Shown here: in pieces, positions 53,856-62,924 of the stretch
How positions within the stretch are numbered: the first letter of the stretch is position 1
Layout: the number at the start of each line of letters is the position of its first letter
From: Methanolapillus africanus
GTDB lineage: Archaea > Halobacteriota > Methanosarcinia > Methanosarcinales > Methanosarcinaceae
Reading direction: 5' to 3'
Length of the DNA stretch: 64,000 nucleotides
Assembly (NCBI RefSeq): GCF_032714475.1
Contig: NZ_JAWDKD010000021.1
Span: 1 to 64,000 of the forward strand
Program-made: the position numbers and the translations under genes
The notes under the pieces: generated by a model
Seen by the model: the letters and a program-made list of their open reading frames with translations, nothing else
Databases searched by the model: none
Told to the model about the DNA's origin: nothing

Positions 53856-54224
53856 TTTTGATAAAACTTCAAAATCATTTTTCTTTTTATTGACGATTTT
53901 TTCACTCATTTTGATTCATTTTTTCATCTTTCTCCATTCTATTTTATTCATTTTTTTATTCATTTTTTTATTCATTTTTCATCTCATTCAACTTTCAATT
54001 TCCTCGTTTTTTGAGCCGGTATGCACCGCGCCCAACTTCGAAATATTATATATTTAAAAAAATAAAGAACAGAACGCGTACACTTAAATACAATCAACAA
54101 ATAATATCTTATAAATATTCTTTAATTCACTTCAAATTAAAGTGAATGACAAGAATAATAGAATAATTATAGGAAATTTAATGAATAATTATTTAATTAA
54201 ATAACTAAAATCAGGGTGCTTCGA
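53856..54224. other. Low-complexity gap between two lipoprotein genes
   Basis: 369 bp. The first 150 bp are T-rich with repeated TTTTTTTATTCA words, likely ending the upstream transcript. From 54040 it is A+T-rich with promoter-like stretches (AAATATTATATATTTAAAAA at about 54041-54060). No gene or hairpin of note. Confidence 0.45.
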
Positions 54225-54689
54225 ATGACTCAAAAATTGAAATTAGCTTTACCCGTTTTTGCTCTCTTTGTTTTGATTATTTTGGCCGCCGCCGTGGGCG
54301 GATGTTTGGGCTCGGACAACTCAACGAAAGTAACATACCAGCCGGCACAAATCGAATCCGTTAAAGTTATCCAAGACAACGGAACGATCTACGCCATCGC
54401 CAATGTCACCATCAACGGCGGATGCCAGAGCATTGATGAACAAAACATCACCGCACCGGTTCCGGGAACCAAACCGGAAAACAATGAATTTGACATCTAC
54501 ATCCCGGTGAAAGTGCAAGGCGACGTCTGTACTGCCATCATCAGCTGGAAAGAAGAAACGTTTGAACTCGGACAAGTGTTCGGTTTGCCGGATGGAAACT
54601 ACACAGTGGTCGTCAACGACAAAAACGCCACGTTCAACATCAAGAGCGAATCCAACACAACAAAAGTGTTTACTGTTTACGAAGAATAA
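54225..54689 (+). CDS. Secreted lipoprotein, paralog of the preceding one
   Basis: 154 aa. Signal peptide with ALPVFALFVLIILAAAV and lipobox VGGC, a short linker, then the same beta domain: VIQDNGTIYAIANVTINGGCQSIDEQNIT, IYIPVKVQGDVCTAII, FELGQVFGLPDGNYTVVVND. It lacks the NNTT run of its neighbour. An in-frame GTG at 54216 lies inside AGGGTG, the probable ribosome binding site, so the ATG at 54225 is chosen. Tandem duplication of a surface lipoprotein is the simplest origin. Confidence 0.85.
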   Translation: MTQKLKLALPVFALFVLIILAAAVGGCLGSDNSTKVTYQPAQIESVKVIQDNGTIYAIANVTINGGCQSIDEQNITAPVPGTKPENNEFDIYIPVKVQGDVCTAIISWKEETFELGQVFGLPDGNYTVVVNDKNATFNIKSESNTTKVFTVYEE

Positions 54690-54702
54690 ATAAAATATTG
54701 AA

Positions 54703-54735
54703 AAACGCCCAAAAGGCGTTTCTCAACTTTTTTGA
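54703..54735 (+). terminator. Hairpin and T-rich terminator
   Basis: Arms AAACGCC (54703-54709) and GGCGTTT (54715-54721) around CAAAA, followed by CTCAACTTTTTT, 13 bp after the lipoprotein stop codon. Confidence 0.7.
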
Positions 54736-54782
54736 AGATTTTTTTTTCTTTTTTCATTAAAATTCTCATTTTAATTCTCATT

Positions 54783-55541
54783 TTAAATTTCGAAATCGGC
54801 TTCAAATTCCTCCACTTCGAAAAAATCAGTAAATTTGACATCAAGCGTTTCCTTGGTCATCCGAATCGGCGTATGCGTCCGGTAGGCCAGCGCGATGCCG
54901 TCGCCCGGACTGATGTCGAAATGAGACAAAAATTTGGACCGGGTGACCAGAACACAGCACAATTTGCCGTCTTCAACTTCCAATTCAACCGCTTCCAACA
55001 GGATATTGAATTCGGAAAAAATCGCAAGCAATACATCATACATCGTGGCCGAAGGGAATGATTTGCGCTCCATCATATATTTGATGAACAAATATTCGAA
55101 ATAGCCAACGAAAACCGGCAGCACATTCTTGTCCGAATCGCGCAGAAAGATGATCGGAACCGGAAATTCTTCATGATAAAAAATACCGGCGCGCAGAACT
55201 TCAAGTTCCAGATAATCATCTTCGGGTTCAATCGACCGGTCTTTTCCGATATATTTGGCGTTGACGCCGAAAATACCGCTGCGGCTCGTGTATCCGGATT
55301 TTCGTCCAGACCGGCTGTCAGATCTGTCCCGGCTGCCGGACCGGGTGCATTCATTGTTTTTGATATTGCCGCCGCGGGAAAACATACCGTTTGCGGCGTT
55401 CTCGACATCATTGCCATAGACGTTGCGGCTGCAAATGTTGTCGCCGAATGGGTTGCCGCAGTCGTTTTCAATATTTTGATTTTGTTCGTTTCGAGCATTC
55501 TTTTTGAGTTCACGGATAATAAATTCACGATCGATGTTCAT
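54783..55541 (-). CDS. Bifunctional nuclease (DUF151) family protein
   Basis: 252 aa. The DUF151 domain occupies the C-terminal 165 residues: VPIIFLRDSDKNVLPVFVGYFEYLFIKYMME, ATMYDVLLAIFSEFNILLEAVELEVEDG, then SPGDGIALAYRTHTPI. Plant members have dual RNase/DNase activity; archaeal members are uncharacterised. The first 85 residues are disordered, rich in Asn, Arg, Ser and Gly (GSRDRSDSRSGRKSG), which is unusual for the family and may bind nucleic acid. The start at 55541 is set by GGAGGT eight bases before ATG. Divergent from rnhB. Confidence 0.85.
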   Translation of the reverse strand: MNIDREFIIRELKKNARNEQNQNIENDCGNPFGDNICSRNVYGNDVENAANGMFSRGGNIKNNECTRSGSRDRSDSRSGRKSGYTSRSGIFGVNAKYIGKDRSIEPEDDYLELEVLRAGIFYHEEFPVPIIFLRDSDKNVLPVFVGYFEYLFIKYMMERKSFPSATMYDVLLAIFSEFNILLEAVELEVEDGKLCCVLVTRSKFLSHFDISPGDGIALAYRTHTPIRMTKETLDVKFTDFFEVEEFEADFEI

Positions 55542-55738
55542 TTTAAGACCTCCTATGGTCATAAGGCAGAAAAAAGCAAAAACAGAAAAAGGTTTTTAAA
55601 TAAAATCAAGAGCGATAGAATGAAAATTTATAAAATAAAATGATTGAAAAACAAAAAGAAAAAAAAGAATCAGAAAAAGAAACAAATCCTCAGTTAAAAC
55701 GGTATTTATAGAATGACACGCATGTCAGTTTGACAGTT

Positions 55739-56401
55739 ATGGCAGAACAAATCAAGTTGGGCGTGGATGAAGCCGGCAAAGGTCCCGTCATCGGACCGAT
55801 GTGCATCGCCGGTGTTTGCGCAACGGAAGAGCAGGAAAGAAAACTCAAAGCGCTCGGCGTTGCGGACTCCAAAAAGCTGACGGCAAAAAAGAGAGAACAG
55901 TTGGCGCCGTCAATCCAAAAATACGTGACGAGCTGGTATGTTTTAGAAATCGAGCCGGCAAAAATCGACGACCTCCGAAACATCATGACCATGAACGAAA
56001 TTATGGTGGTTGGCTTCTCCAAAGTGGTCGGCGAGTTGGCTCAAAAAACAACGGTAAACACGGCGATTTTGGACGCCGCCGACGTTAAAGAAGAACGGTT
56101 CGGCCTTCGCGTGAAAGAGGAATGCGTCAAGAAAAATCCCAAAACGGAAAACATTGAATTTATTTCAAAACACAAAGCGGACAACCTCAGTCCGGTGGTT
56201 TCGGCCGCATCGATTCTGGCCAAAGTCAGACGGGACGAATTGATTGAAGGGATTAAAAAACGAGAAGGCGTTGATTTCGGAAGCGGTTACCCATCAGATC
56301 CAAAAACGGTTGAATTTTTGGAAAAAACCGCCGGCGAAAAGAAGGAATTTCCGGATTATGTCCGAAAATCCTGGGAAACCGCCAAAAAATACAATCTGTA
56401 A
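55739..56401 (+). CDS. rnhB: Ribonuclease HII
   Basis: 220 aa; removes RNA from RNA-DNA hybrids, including Okazaki primers and single ribonucleotides. GVDEAGKGPVIGPM (7-20) carries the first Asp-Glu pair, GVADSKKLTAKKRE follows, AILDAAD holds the third acid and SKHKADNLSPVVSAASILAKV (about 145-165) the fourth. Length is typical of archaea. A TTG at 55730 is in frame, but the ATG at 55739 gives the standard N-terminus. No ribosome binding site is visible. Confidence 0.95.
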   Translation: MAEQIKLGVDEAGKGPVIGPMCIAGVCATEEQERKLKALGVADSKKLTAKKREQLAPSIQKYVTSWYVLEIEPAKIDDLRNIMTMNEIMVVGFSKVVGELAQKTTVNTAILDAADVKEERFGLRVKEECVKKNPKTENIEFISKHKADNLSPVVSAASILAKVRRDELIEGIKKREGVDFGSGYPSDPKTVEFLEKTAGEKKEFPDYVRKSWETAKKYNL

Positions 56402-56434
56402 CTGATTCTATTCAACTCAAATTTCATTTTTTTA

Positions 56435-56523
56435 AACTTTTAAATTTTGAGTTCGTTTTTGAACTCATAATTTTGAGTTTATTTTTTTGAATTCATAATT
56501 TAGAGTTTATTTTTTGAATTCAT
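56435..56523. repeat. 27-bp degenerate tandem repeat
   Basis: Three copies of a unit beginning TTTTGAGTT and ending GAATTCATAA or GAACTCATAA fill the gap between the convergent rnhB and GNAT genes. The GAACTCA/TGAGTTC words can pair, so it may also act as terminator on both sides. Confidence 0.5.
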
Positions 56524-57060
56524 TTAGTTTTTATAAGTCCGGATCGGGCACGTCATCACATAATCGTCCATCACAAAACCGCTGCCGATGTCTGTGACGA
56601 GCTCTCCGGAAATCTCAAAGCCGAGTTTTTTGTAGGCTTCGACCGAATTGTTGTTTTTGTTCACCGTCAGCCAGAAACAGGGCGCTTCAATGGTTTGATG
56701 AACCGGATTTCTCGGGATCAAACGCCGGGATTCGATTTGCGCTTGCTTGAAAAACATCTTGCCGATACCTTTTCCGCGCACTTCTTTTCGAACATAAAAT
56801 TTACTGATAAAAATGCCTTTGTCGTCCGGACAAAGTCCCATGTATCCGACAAAAGCGCCGCCGTCGCAGGCCGCGTAATAAACGTAGCCGTTTGAAATGT
56901 CGGCATAAATCTTATCGGCGGACTGGAATTTGTCAAGCATGTACGCGACTTGCTCGGCGCCGATCAGCGGCGTGTAATGTTCCATCCAAATCTCCCGCGC
57001 CAACTTTGAAACAGCGGCGCATTGGTCCTTCGTTACGACTTTGATCAGCTCAACCGGCAT
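56524..57060 (-). CDS. GNAT family N-acetyltransferase
   Basis: 178 aa, cytoplasmic. GNAT core: YYAACDGGAFVGYMGLCPDD (strand 4 region), FISKFYVRKEVRGKGIGKMFFKQA (about 89-112), with the acetyl-CoA loop RGKGIGK, then WLTVNKNNNSVEAYKKLGFEI, the closing helix-strand. Substrate unknown. AAGGAA lies five bases before ATG. The insertion SRRLIPRNPVHQTIEAP between helix and strand 5 is longer than usual. Confidence 0.88.
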   Translation of the reverse strand: MPVELIKVVTKDQCAAVSKLAREIWMEHYTPLIGAEQVAYMLDKFQSADKIYADISNGYVYYAACDGGAFVGYMGLCPDDKGIFISKFYVRKEVRGKGIGKMFFKQAQIESRRLIPRNPVHQTIEAPCFWLTVNKNNNSVEAYKKLGFEISGELVTDIGSGFVMDDYVMTCPIRTYKN

Positions 57061-57597
57061 GGTATTTCCTTCTTTTTTATAGGAACTGAAAAATATATTT
57101 AAACAATTATAATGAGCAACAAATTGTTATTGAAGGTTTTATTTGAGATTTTATTTAAATTTTATTCTCTCTTTACCCATTTAGAACTTATTTTTATCTT
57201 CATTTTTATCTTCATTTTTATCTTCATTTTTATCTTCATTTTTATCTTCATTTTTATCTCTTTTCTTTAAAAATAAAGATTTGTCAACCCATGATCTGAA
57301 AAAGGTTAACAGTCATTTATTTTTTAACTAGGCTCACATTGATTTTACAAAACATTCGTGTGGAATTGGTTTATATAGAAGGAAATCGTTGAAGCAGAAG
57401 TTTCATTTATAATAATATACACATTTATTAAAATCAGAATATATAAATAGGTGAAATTTTAATTGAATTTGAATAATAATATCACAATAGAATGATTCTA
57501 TTTTATTCATTTTGAATTGATTTCATCATCCAAAAATCAAAATACTCGTCATCAACTGACCTTTAGATGTCGGCAAAAAAAATCGGGATTTGTGAAA
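57061..57597. repeat. Gene-free gap with 12-bp tandem repeat
   Basis: From 57190 to about 57261, six copies of ATTTTTATCTTC occur head to tail. The rest is A+T-rich, with promoter-like stretches near 57370 (GGTTTATATAGAAGG) and 57440 (ATATATAAATAGG). The latter is a strong TATA candidate for the surface-protein and permease locus that follows. Confidence 0.6.
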
Positions 57598-58932
57598 ATG
57601 GAAACAAAAAATAAACAAACAACAAACATAACGTCGGTCATCACATCAAAACGTGTGATGAGCGTTTTGAAGATATCCGTCTTGGCATTCATCGCCTTTT
57701 TAATTTTATTCCAAGGCGCATCGGCTGCAACCGGCGGCATTAAACTCACAGTCATTGACCAAGATCCGTATCCGGCTCAACCGGGGCAGCAATTCCGCCT
57801 CTGGGTTCAGGCTGAAAATATCGGATCGGGAACCATCAACAACCTGACCGTTCAAGTCAACGCCAGCTATCCGTTTTCCATCAGTTCCGGCAGTTCTTCC
57901 AAAACATATACCGACCTGTATTCCGGATCTAAAATTTACAATGAATATTTCCTCTATGTGGACCAAAACGCGACCACAGGACCTTACAATTTATCCCTCC
58001 GCTACCAGGTTGACGGCGGCAACTGGGTTGTTTCCAACTACACCGTCTACGTCGGCGGCATTATTAATATGGACAATCAAGGAACACTGATTATTGAAAA
58101 TGTGACCACAACGCCGGAAGCATTCATGCCGGGCGATGAAGGAATCATTTGGGTGACATTGAAAAACAACGCAACGCCTTCCCAGTCCACCACGTCCAAC
58201 AAAACCAACATTTCCAACGCCCGGATTCAATCGGCAAACTTGTATTCCGCCGATGAATTGGTCGTCACCAGCGCATCCCTTTACGATCTCGGTATTATCG
58301 CCCCGGGAGACAATATCAGTTTGCCGTTCAGGCTGACCGTTCCCGAAGGAACACCGGACGGCACCTACCTGTTGACCTTAAACGTCACCGGCAGCTCTTA
58401 CGAATACAATATTAAAAGAAACATTGAAGTGACCGTGGATTCAACCGGCATCAAAGCCATTCCGTCCAAAGAACCCAAAATGAACGGCACTGACGTGGTC
58501 GTTGAAATCGATATCGTCAACTATCACCAAGGAACCATCCGCGGCGTCGTCATCGTTCCGGAACTGGAAGGCGTGGACTTCTATCCGGCGGAATATTTCA
58601 TCGGCGAAATGAAACCGGATGACCTTTACACCGCCAAATTTACTGTGAAGCAGAACGGCACAAAGATGAATGATACGGCCACCATCACGTCCATTTACTA
58701 CAACGGAAACAATATGCACGAGGACAATGCGACCGTTAAAATCAGCACCAGCGCAACTTCCGGCTTGGGCGGCGGCACGTCTTGGACCACCTACTTGATC
58801 ATCATTGTCGTCATTGTCGCCATCGCAGCGGTCGGCGCTCACTTCTATTTGAAGAAAAAGAAAGACATCGGACTTGTCGAGTATTTGAAACAAAAGAAGG
58901 ATGAGAAATTCCCGAAAAAGAAATCGGAATGA
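57598..58932 (+). CDS. Membrane-anchored extracellular protein with CARDB/NEW3-like domains
   Basis: 444 aa. N-terminal signal/anchor (SVLKISVLAFIAFLILFQGA), then three beta-sandwich regions of the COG1361 type: YPAQPGQQFRLWVQAENIGSG, FMPGDEGIIWVTLKNNA and VVVEIDIVNYHQGTIRGVVI, each with a strand-turn-strand describing a transport-associated S-layer-like module. A C-terminal membrane helix (TYLIIIVVIVAIAAVGAHFYL) and a lysine-rich tail follow. It is 93 bp before three MacB-type permeases on the same strand, the arrangement in which such proteins act as the outer partner of an export ABC transporter. The ATG at 57598 gives the better signal peptide; the open frame starts earlier. Confidence 0.8.
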   Translation: METKNKQTTNITSVITSKRVMSVLKISVLAFIAFLILFQGASAATGGIKLTVIDQDPYPAQPGQQFRLWVQAENIGSGTINNLTVQVNASYPFSISSGSSSKTYTDLYSGSKIYNEYFLYVDQNATTGPYNLSLRYQVDGGNWVVSNYTVYVGGIINMDNQGTLIIENVTTTPEAFMPGDEGIIWVTLKNNATPSQSTTSNKTNISNARIQSANLYSADELVVTSASLYDLGIIAPGDNISLPFRLTVPEGTPDGTYLLTLNVTGSSYEYNIKRNIEVTVDSTGIKAIPSKEPKMNGTDVVVEIDIVNYHQGTIRGVVIVPELEGVDFYPAEYFIGEMKPDDLYTAKFTVKQNGTKMNDTATITSIYYNGNNMHEDNATVKISTSATSGLGGGTSWTTYLIIIVVIVAIAAVGAHFYLKKKKDIGLVEYLKQKKDEKFPKKKSE

Positions 58933-59025
58933 TCAAACAAATCACCGATGATGAAAACGTGACGAATCACAATTGAAAAATAAAATAAATCAAAAATAAA
59001 TAAAAGAGCCCCAGGACCGGATCAA

Positions 59026-60246
59026 ATGATTAGCCTCGCCCACTGCGTCAATATGGCCATACAGAGCCTCAGAAGCTCCAAAATGCGTTCCGGCCTGACG
59101 GCTCTCGGTATTATTATCGGCATTGCCGCCGTGATTGCGACTTTTACACTCGGCAGCAGCTTCAGCGCTTATTTTACGGATGAATTGGACACGACCGGCT
59201 CTAATTACATTATTATCGCCGCGACAAAAGAGAATATTTTTTATGACCAACAACTGGCGATTGTTGAAAACACACCCGGCGTCACCGGCGCCTCCGGAGA
59301 ACTTTCAGGAACCGGCGTGATCGCGTTTGCGGGGGAACAGAAAAATAAAACGGTTCTCGGGTGGGACGAAAATATCGAAGAAATTGTCTCCCTCCCGATT
59401 TATGAAGGCAATTTCATTTCAAACAACGACATGTATTCCGCAGCCATTGGGAAAAAGATTGCTCAGGAAGATTTTAGAAATGAAATCGGACTCAGAAGTA
59501 CCATTGACGTGACGCTTTACAACAGCGAAACAAAGGAATATGTGACCGAGACCTTCAAAGTTAAAGGCATTCTGGGATCGGACGAAACAAATTTGATGAC
59601 CGGAAACCAGGAAGACGAATGGATCGTCATTCCGATCGAAACCATGCGGAAGATGACCGGAAAAGACGATTATCAAACGCTTTACGCCATGACGGATTCC
59701 CGGGAAACGCTGAATGAAACCGATGACGAAATCACGCTTCGTTTGGCGCGCAATTTGGGCGTGTCCGACCGCGACATTTATGACAACAACACGGATAAGA
59801 TTCCGTTTTTGACAACGAACCAGGCTGAAATCGTAGACGAGGTCAGTTCTTTGACCGATACGCTTCAGTGGTTCTTGCTCGGCATCGGCGGTATTTCGCT
59901 CTTGGTCGGCGCGGTCGGCATTATGAATATTATGTTGGTGACGGTCACGGAACGAACCAAGGAAATCGGAACGCTGAAGGCGCTCGGTTATTCGTCGCGG
60001 GACGTTTTGATGATGTTCGTGATTGAATCCATCATTATCAGCGCGATCGGCGGCTTTATCGGCACAATTATCGGATTATTGGTGGCGTATGTCGGCGTCA
60101 GTTATTTGGATTTGACGATGGCGGTTCCGTACTCCAGCGTTTTGTTCGGCGTCGGATTATCCATTATTATCGGTGTTTTGGCCGGCGCCCAGCCGTCGTA
60201 TAAAGCGGCGAAAATGAATCCGGTCGACGCGCTTCGGAGCGATTGA
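59026..60246 (+). CDS. MacB/FtsX-type ABC transporter permease 1
   Basis: 406 aa. One N-terminal membrane segment (SGLTALGIIIGIAAVIATFTL), a large MacB-type extracytoplasmic domain (about 50-270), then three membrane segments; coupling helix region VTERTKEIGTLKALGYSSRDVL and the closing KMNPVDALRSD are family hallmarks. Such permeases use ATP for transenvelope export or mechanical release of lipoproteins or peptides rather than classic transport. AGGA precedes the ATG. First of three tandem paralogs. Confidence 0.9.
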   Translation: MISLAHCVNMAIQSLRSSKMRSGLTALGIIIGIAAVIATFTLGSSFSAYFTDELDTTGSNYIIIAATKENIFYDQQLAIVENTPGVTGASGELSGTGVIAFAGEQKNKTVLGWDENIEEIVSLPIYEGNFISNNDMYSAAIGKKIAQEDFRNEIGLRSTIDVTLYNSETKEYVTETFKVKGILGSDETNLMTGNQEDEWIVIPIETMRKMTGKDDYQTLYAMTDSRETLNETDDEITLRLARNLGVSDRDIYDNNTDKIPFLTTNQAEIVDEVSSLTDTLQWFLLGIGGISLLVGAVGIMNIMLVTVTERTKEIGTLKALGYSSRDVLMMFVIESIIISAIGGFIGTIIGLLVAYVGVSYLDLTMAVPYSSVLFGVGLSIIIGVLAGAQPSYKAAKMNPVDALRSD

Positions 60247-60260
60247 GGAGCCGTGAGAAA

Positions 60261-61487
60261 ATGATCGGATTACACCACAGTATGAAAATGGGTTTGGCCA
60301 GCTTGAAAAGCGCCAAAATGCGTTCCGGACTCACGGCTCTCGGCATTATTATCGGCATTGCGGCCGTCGTCGCGACGTTTACGCTCGGCAGCAGTTTTGG
60401 CGCCTATTTTTCAGAGCAAATCAGTTCCAGCGGCTCCAACTACATCATGATTATTTCCGAGAAGGAAAATTTATTTTTTGACCAGCAGGTGCAGGTGGTC
60501 CGAAACACGCCGGGCGTCACGGGCGCGTCGCCTGTGAACTCCGCCGCCGGCGTTGTGACGTTTATGGGCGAGGAGAAAAACGTGACGGCCATCTACGGGG
60601 TGACGGAAGATTATGCTGAAATTGCATCCATGCCGATGCAATCCGGCAGTTTCATCAGCGACAAGGATACGTCGTCGATCGTCATCGGCAAAAAGATTGC
60701 TCAAGAAGAATTCAAAAACGAGATCACCACAAGAAGCACGGTGACGCTGACGGTTTACAACAACGAGACGAAGCAATATATCACGGAAACGTTTAAGGTC
60801 AAAGGTATTTCCGGTTCCAACGAAACCAACATCATTACCGGCGGCGAGGTCGATAACGCGATTTATATTCCGCTGGACGCTGCCAAAAGATTGTCCGGGC
60901 GGGATGATTATTACATGATTTTCGCGATGACGGAGTCTTCGGACGACGTTCAGGAAGTTGCGGACGACGTTGAAGTGAATTTGGCCCGCAACCTCGGTGT
61001 TTCCGAGCGGTATTTGAACAATCCGGAATATGACGACTTGATTCCATTCATGATTATGAACCAGGCCGAAATTTTAGAGCAGGTTCAGCAAATTATTCAG
61101 ACGATGCAGATCTTTTTGGCGGGCATCGGCGGCATTTCTTTGGTTGTCGGATCCGTCGGCATCATGAACATCATGCTGGTGACGGTCACGGAGCGGACCA
61201 AGGAAATCGGAACCTTAAAAGCGCTCGGTTATTCGTCCAAAGACGTTTTGCTCTTGTTCGTGACGGAAGCGATTATGATCAGTTCGGTCGGCGGCGCGGT
61301 CGGCGTATTGCTGGGTCTTCTCGCCGGATATGTCGGCGCCACCCTGATGGGATTTTCGATGGGATGGTCCATCACCGTGATTCTCGCCGGAATCGGTATT
61401 TCAATCGTCATCGGCGTGATTGCCGGCGTTTACCCGGCCAACAAAGCGGCCAAAATGAATCCGGTTGACGCATTAAGAAGCGATTGA
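60261..61487 (+). CDS. MacB/FtsX-type ABC transporter permease 2
   Basis: 408 aa, same architecture as its neighbours: SGLTALGIIIGIAAVVATFTL at the start, VTERTKEIGTLKALGYSSKDVL in the middle of the C-terminal membrane part, and KMNPVDALRSD at the end. The outer domain diverges most (VTAIYGVTEDYAEIASMPM). A TTG at 60243 is in frame but overlaps the previous gene; the ATG at 60261 matches the start of the paralogs (MIGLHHSMKMGLASLKS). 14 bp after permease 1, so one transcript. Confidence 0.9.
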   Translation: MIGLHHSMKMGLASLKSAKMRSGLTALGIIIGIAAVVATFTLGSSFGAYFSEQISSSGSNYIMIISEKENLFFDQQVQVVRNTPGVTGASPVNSAAGVVTFMGEEKNVTAIYGVTEDYAEIASMPMQSGSFISDKDTSSIVIGKKIAQEEFKNEITTRSTVTLTVYNNETKQYITETFKVKGISGSNETNIITGGEVDNAIYIPLDAAKRLSGRDDYYMIFAMTESSDDVQEVADDVEVNLARNLGVSERYLNNPEYDDLIPFMIMNQAEILEQVQQIIQTMQIFLAGIGGISLVVGSVGIMNIMLVTVTERTKEIGTLKALGYSSKDVLLLFVTEAIMISSVGGAVGVLLGLLAGYVGATLMGFSMGWSITVILAGIGISIVIGVIAGVYPANKAAKMNPVDALRSD

Positions 61488-61683
61488 AATCAGATGATAA
61501 GATTAAAATAATTAAAAACAAAAACAGAAAAAAACAATAACGGAAAAACAACTCAAAACATCGGACCGGTTTTATTTATAAAATCCCCTTTCCTTTTCAT
61601 CGCTTTTGACAAATAATTTGTCATTCTTTTTCTCAAAAACGTCACGGAAATGGTTTTTGACTCCGGTTCGTTCGGGGGAAAAA

Positions 61684-62916
61684 ATGATCGGTGTCGCACA
61701 CAGCATGAAAATGGCTTATATCAGCTTGAAAAGTTCAAAAACGCGCTCTTTTTTAACCGCTCTCGGGATTATCATCGGGATTGCGGCCGTCGTTGGGACA
61801 TGGACGCTCGGCGCCGGTTTTAACAGTTATATGACGGAACAGATCGGAGAAGACAGTTCCAATTTTATCGTGGTGGCCGCCAAAAAAGATCATTTGTTTT
61901 ACGACCAGCAATTGCAGATTGTTAAAAACACACCCGGCATCACCGACGCGTCTCCGCTGGTCGGCAGCGGCGGCGTGGTTGAATTTATGGGCGAGCAAAA
62001 GAATATTTCCCAGATTTACGGTGTTTTGGAAGATTATTCGGACGTGGCGTCGGTCACGCTTTCTTCCGGCGGGTTCATCACAAACAGCGATACGTCTTCG
62101 GCCGTCGTCGGCAAAAAAATCGCGGCGGAAATGTTCAATAATGAAATTTCCGACCGGAGCACCATCAAGATCACGGTTTACAACGAAAATACGAAAGAAT
62201 ACGTCACGGAAACGTTTAAAGTCAAAGGAATTTCCGCTTATGAAGAGGACGGCGGCATCTTAAAAATCGGCAGTGACATTGAGAATACAATTTACATCCC
62301 GGTAAAAACCGCTCAGCGGATGACGGGACAAGACGATTACCAGGAATTTTATGCGGCGGCCGACACCGGTGAAAACGTGTCAGAGGTTTCGGACGACGTT
62401 GAGACGAATTTGGCTCGGAATCTCGGCGTTTCCGAGCGGTTTTTGAACGACCCGGGATATGAGGATTTGATTCCGTTTGTGATGATCAATCAGGCGGATA
62501 TTATGAATCAAATGCAGCAACTTATCCAAACGCTTCAGACTTTTTTGATCGGCATCGGCGGCATTTCGCTGGTCGTCGGATCGGTCGGCATCATGAATAT
62601 TATGCTCGTGACGGTGACGGAGCGAACCCGGGAAATCGGCACCTTAAAGGCGCTCGGTTATTCTTTAAAAGACATTTTGTTCTTGTTCGTCATTGAAGCA
62701 ATCACGGTCAGCTTATTCGGCGGCGCAGTCGGCGTTTTTCTCGGTGTCCTCATGGGATACGCCGGTTCCGCCCTCATGGGTTTCCAAATGGGACTGCCGG
62801 TGACGCCGATTGTAGGCGGAATAATTTTGGCAATCATTATCGGCGTGATGGCCGGCGTTTATCCGGCCAACAAAGCGGCGAAGATGAATCCGGTGGACGC
62901 CTTGAGAAGCGATTAA
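61684..62916 (+). CDS. MacB/FtsX-type ABC transporter permease 3
   Basis: 410 aa. Start MIGVAHSMKMAYISLKSSK and end KMNPVDALRSD align with permease 2, and the outer domain (ISQIYGVLEDYSDVASVTL) is closest to it. The coupling segment is VTERTREIGTLKALGYSLKD. Earlier in-frame codons from 61606 lack support; GGGGGA precedes the ATG at 61684. The 196-bp gap before it (ending in CCCCTTTCC) suggests a separate promoter. Permeases of this type normally dimerise, so three genes may give heterodimers or different substrates. Confidence 0.9.
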   Translation: MIGVAHSMKMAYISLKSSKTRSFLTALGIIIGIAAVVGTWTLGAGFNSYMTEQIGEDSSNFIVVAAKKDHLFYDQQLQIVKNTPGITDASPLVGSGGVVEFMGEQKNISQIYGVLEDYSDVASVTLSSGGFITNSDTSSAVVGKKIAAEMFNNEISDRSTIKITVYNENTKEYVTETFKVKGISAYEEDGGILKIGSDIENTIYIPVKTAQRMTGQDDYQEFYAAADTGENVSEVSDDVETNLARNLGVSERFLNDPGYEDLIPFVMINQADIMNQMQQLIQTLQTFLIGIGGISLVVGSVGIMNIMLVTVTERTREIGTLKALGYSLKDILFLFVIEAITVSLFGGAVGVFLGVLMGYAGSALMGFQMGLPVTPIVGGIILAIIIGVMAGVYPANKAAKMNPVDALRSD

Positions 62917-62924
62917 GTTCACAA

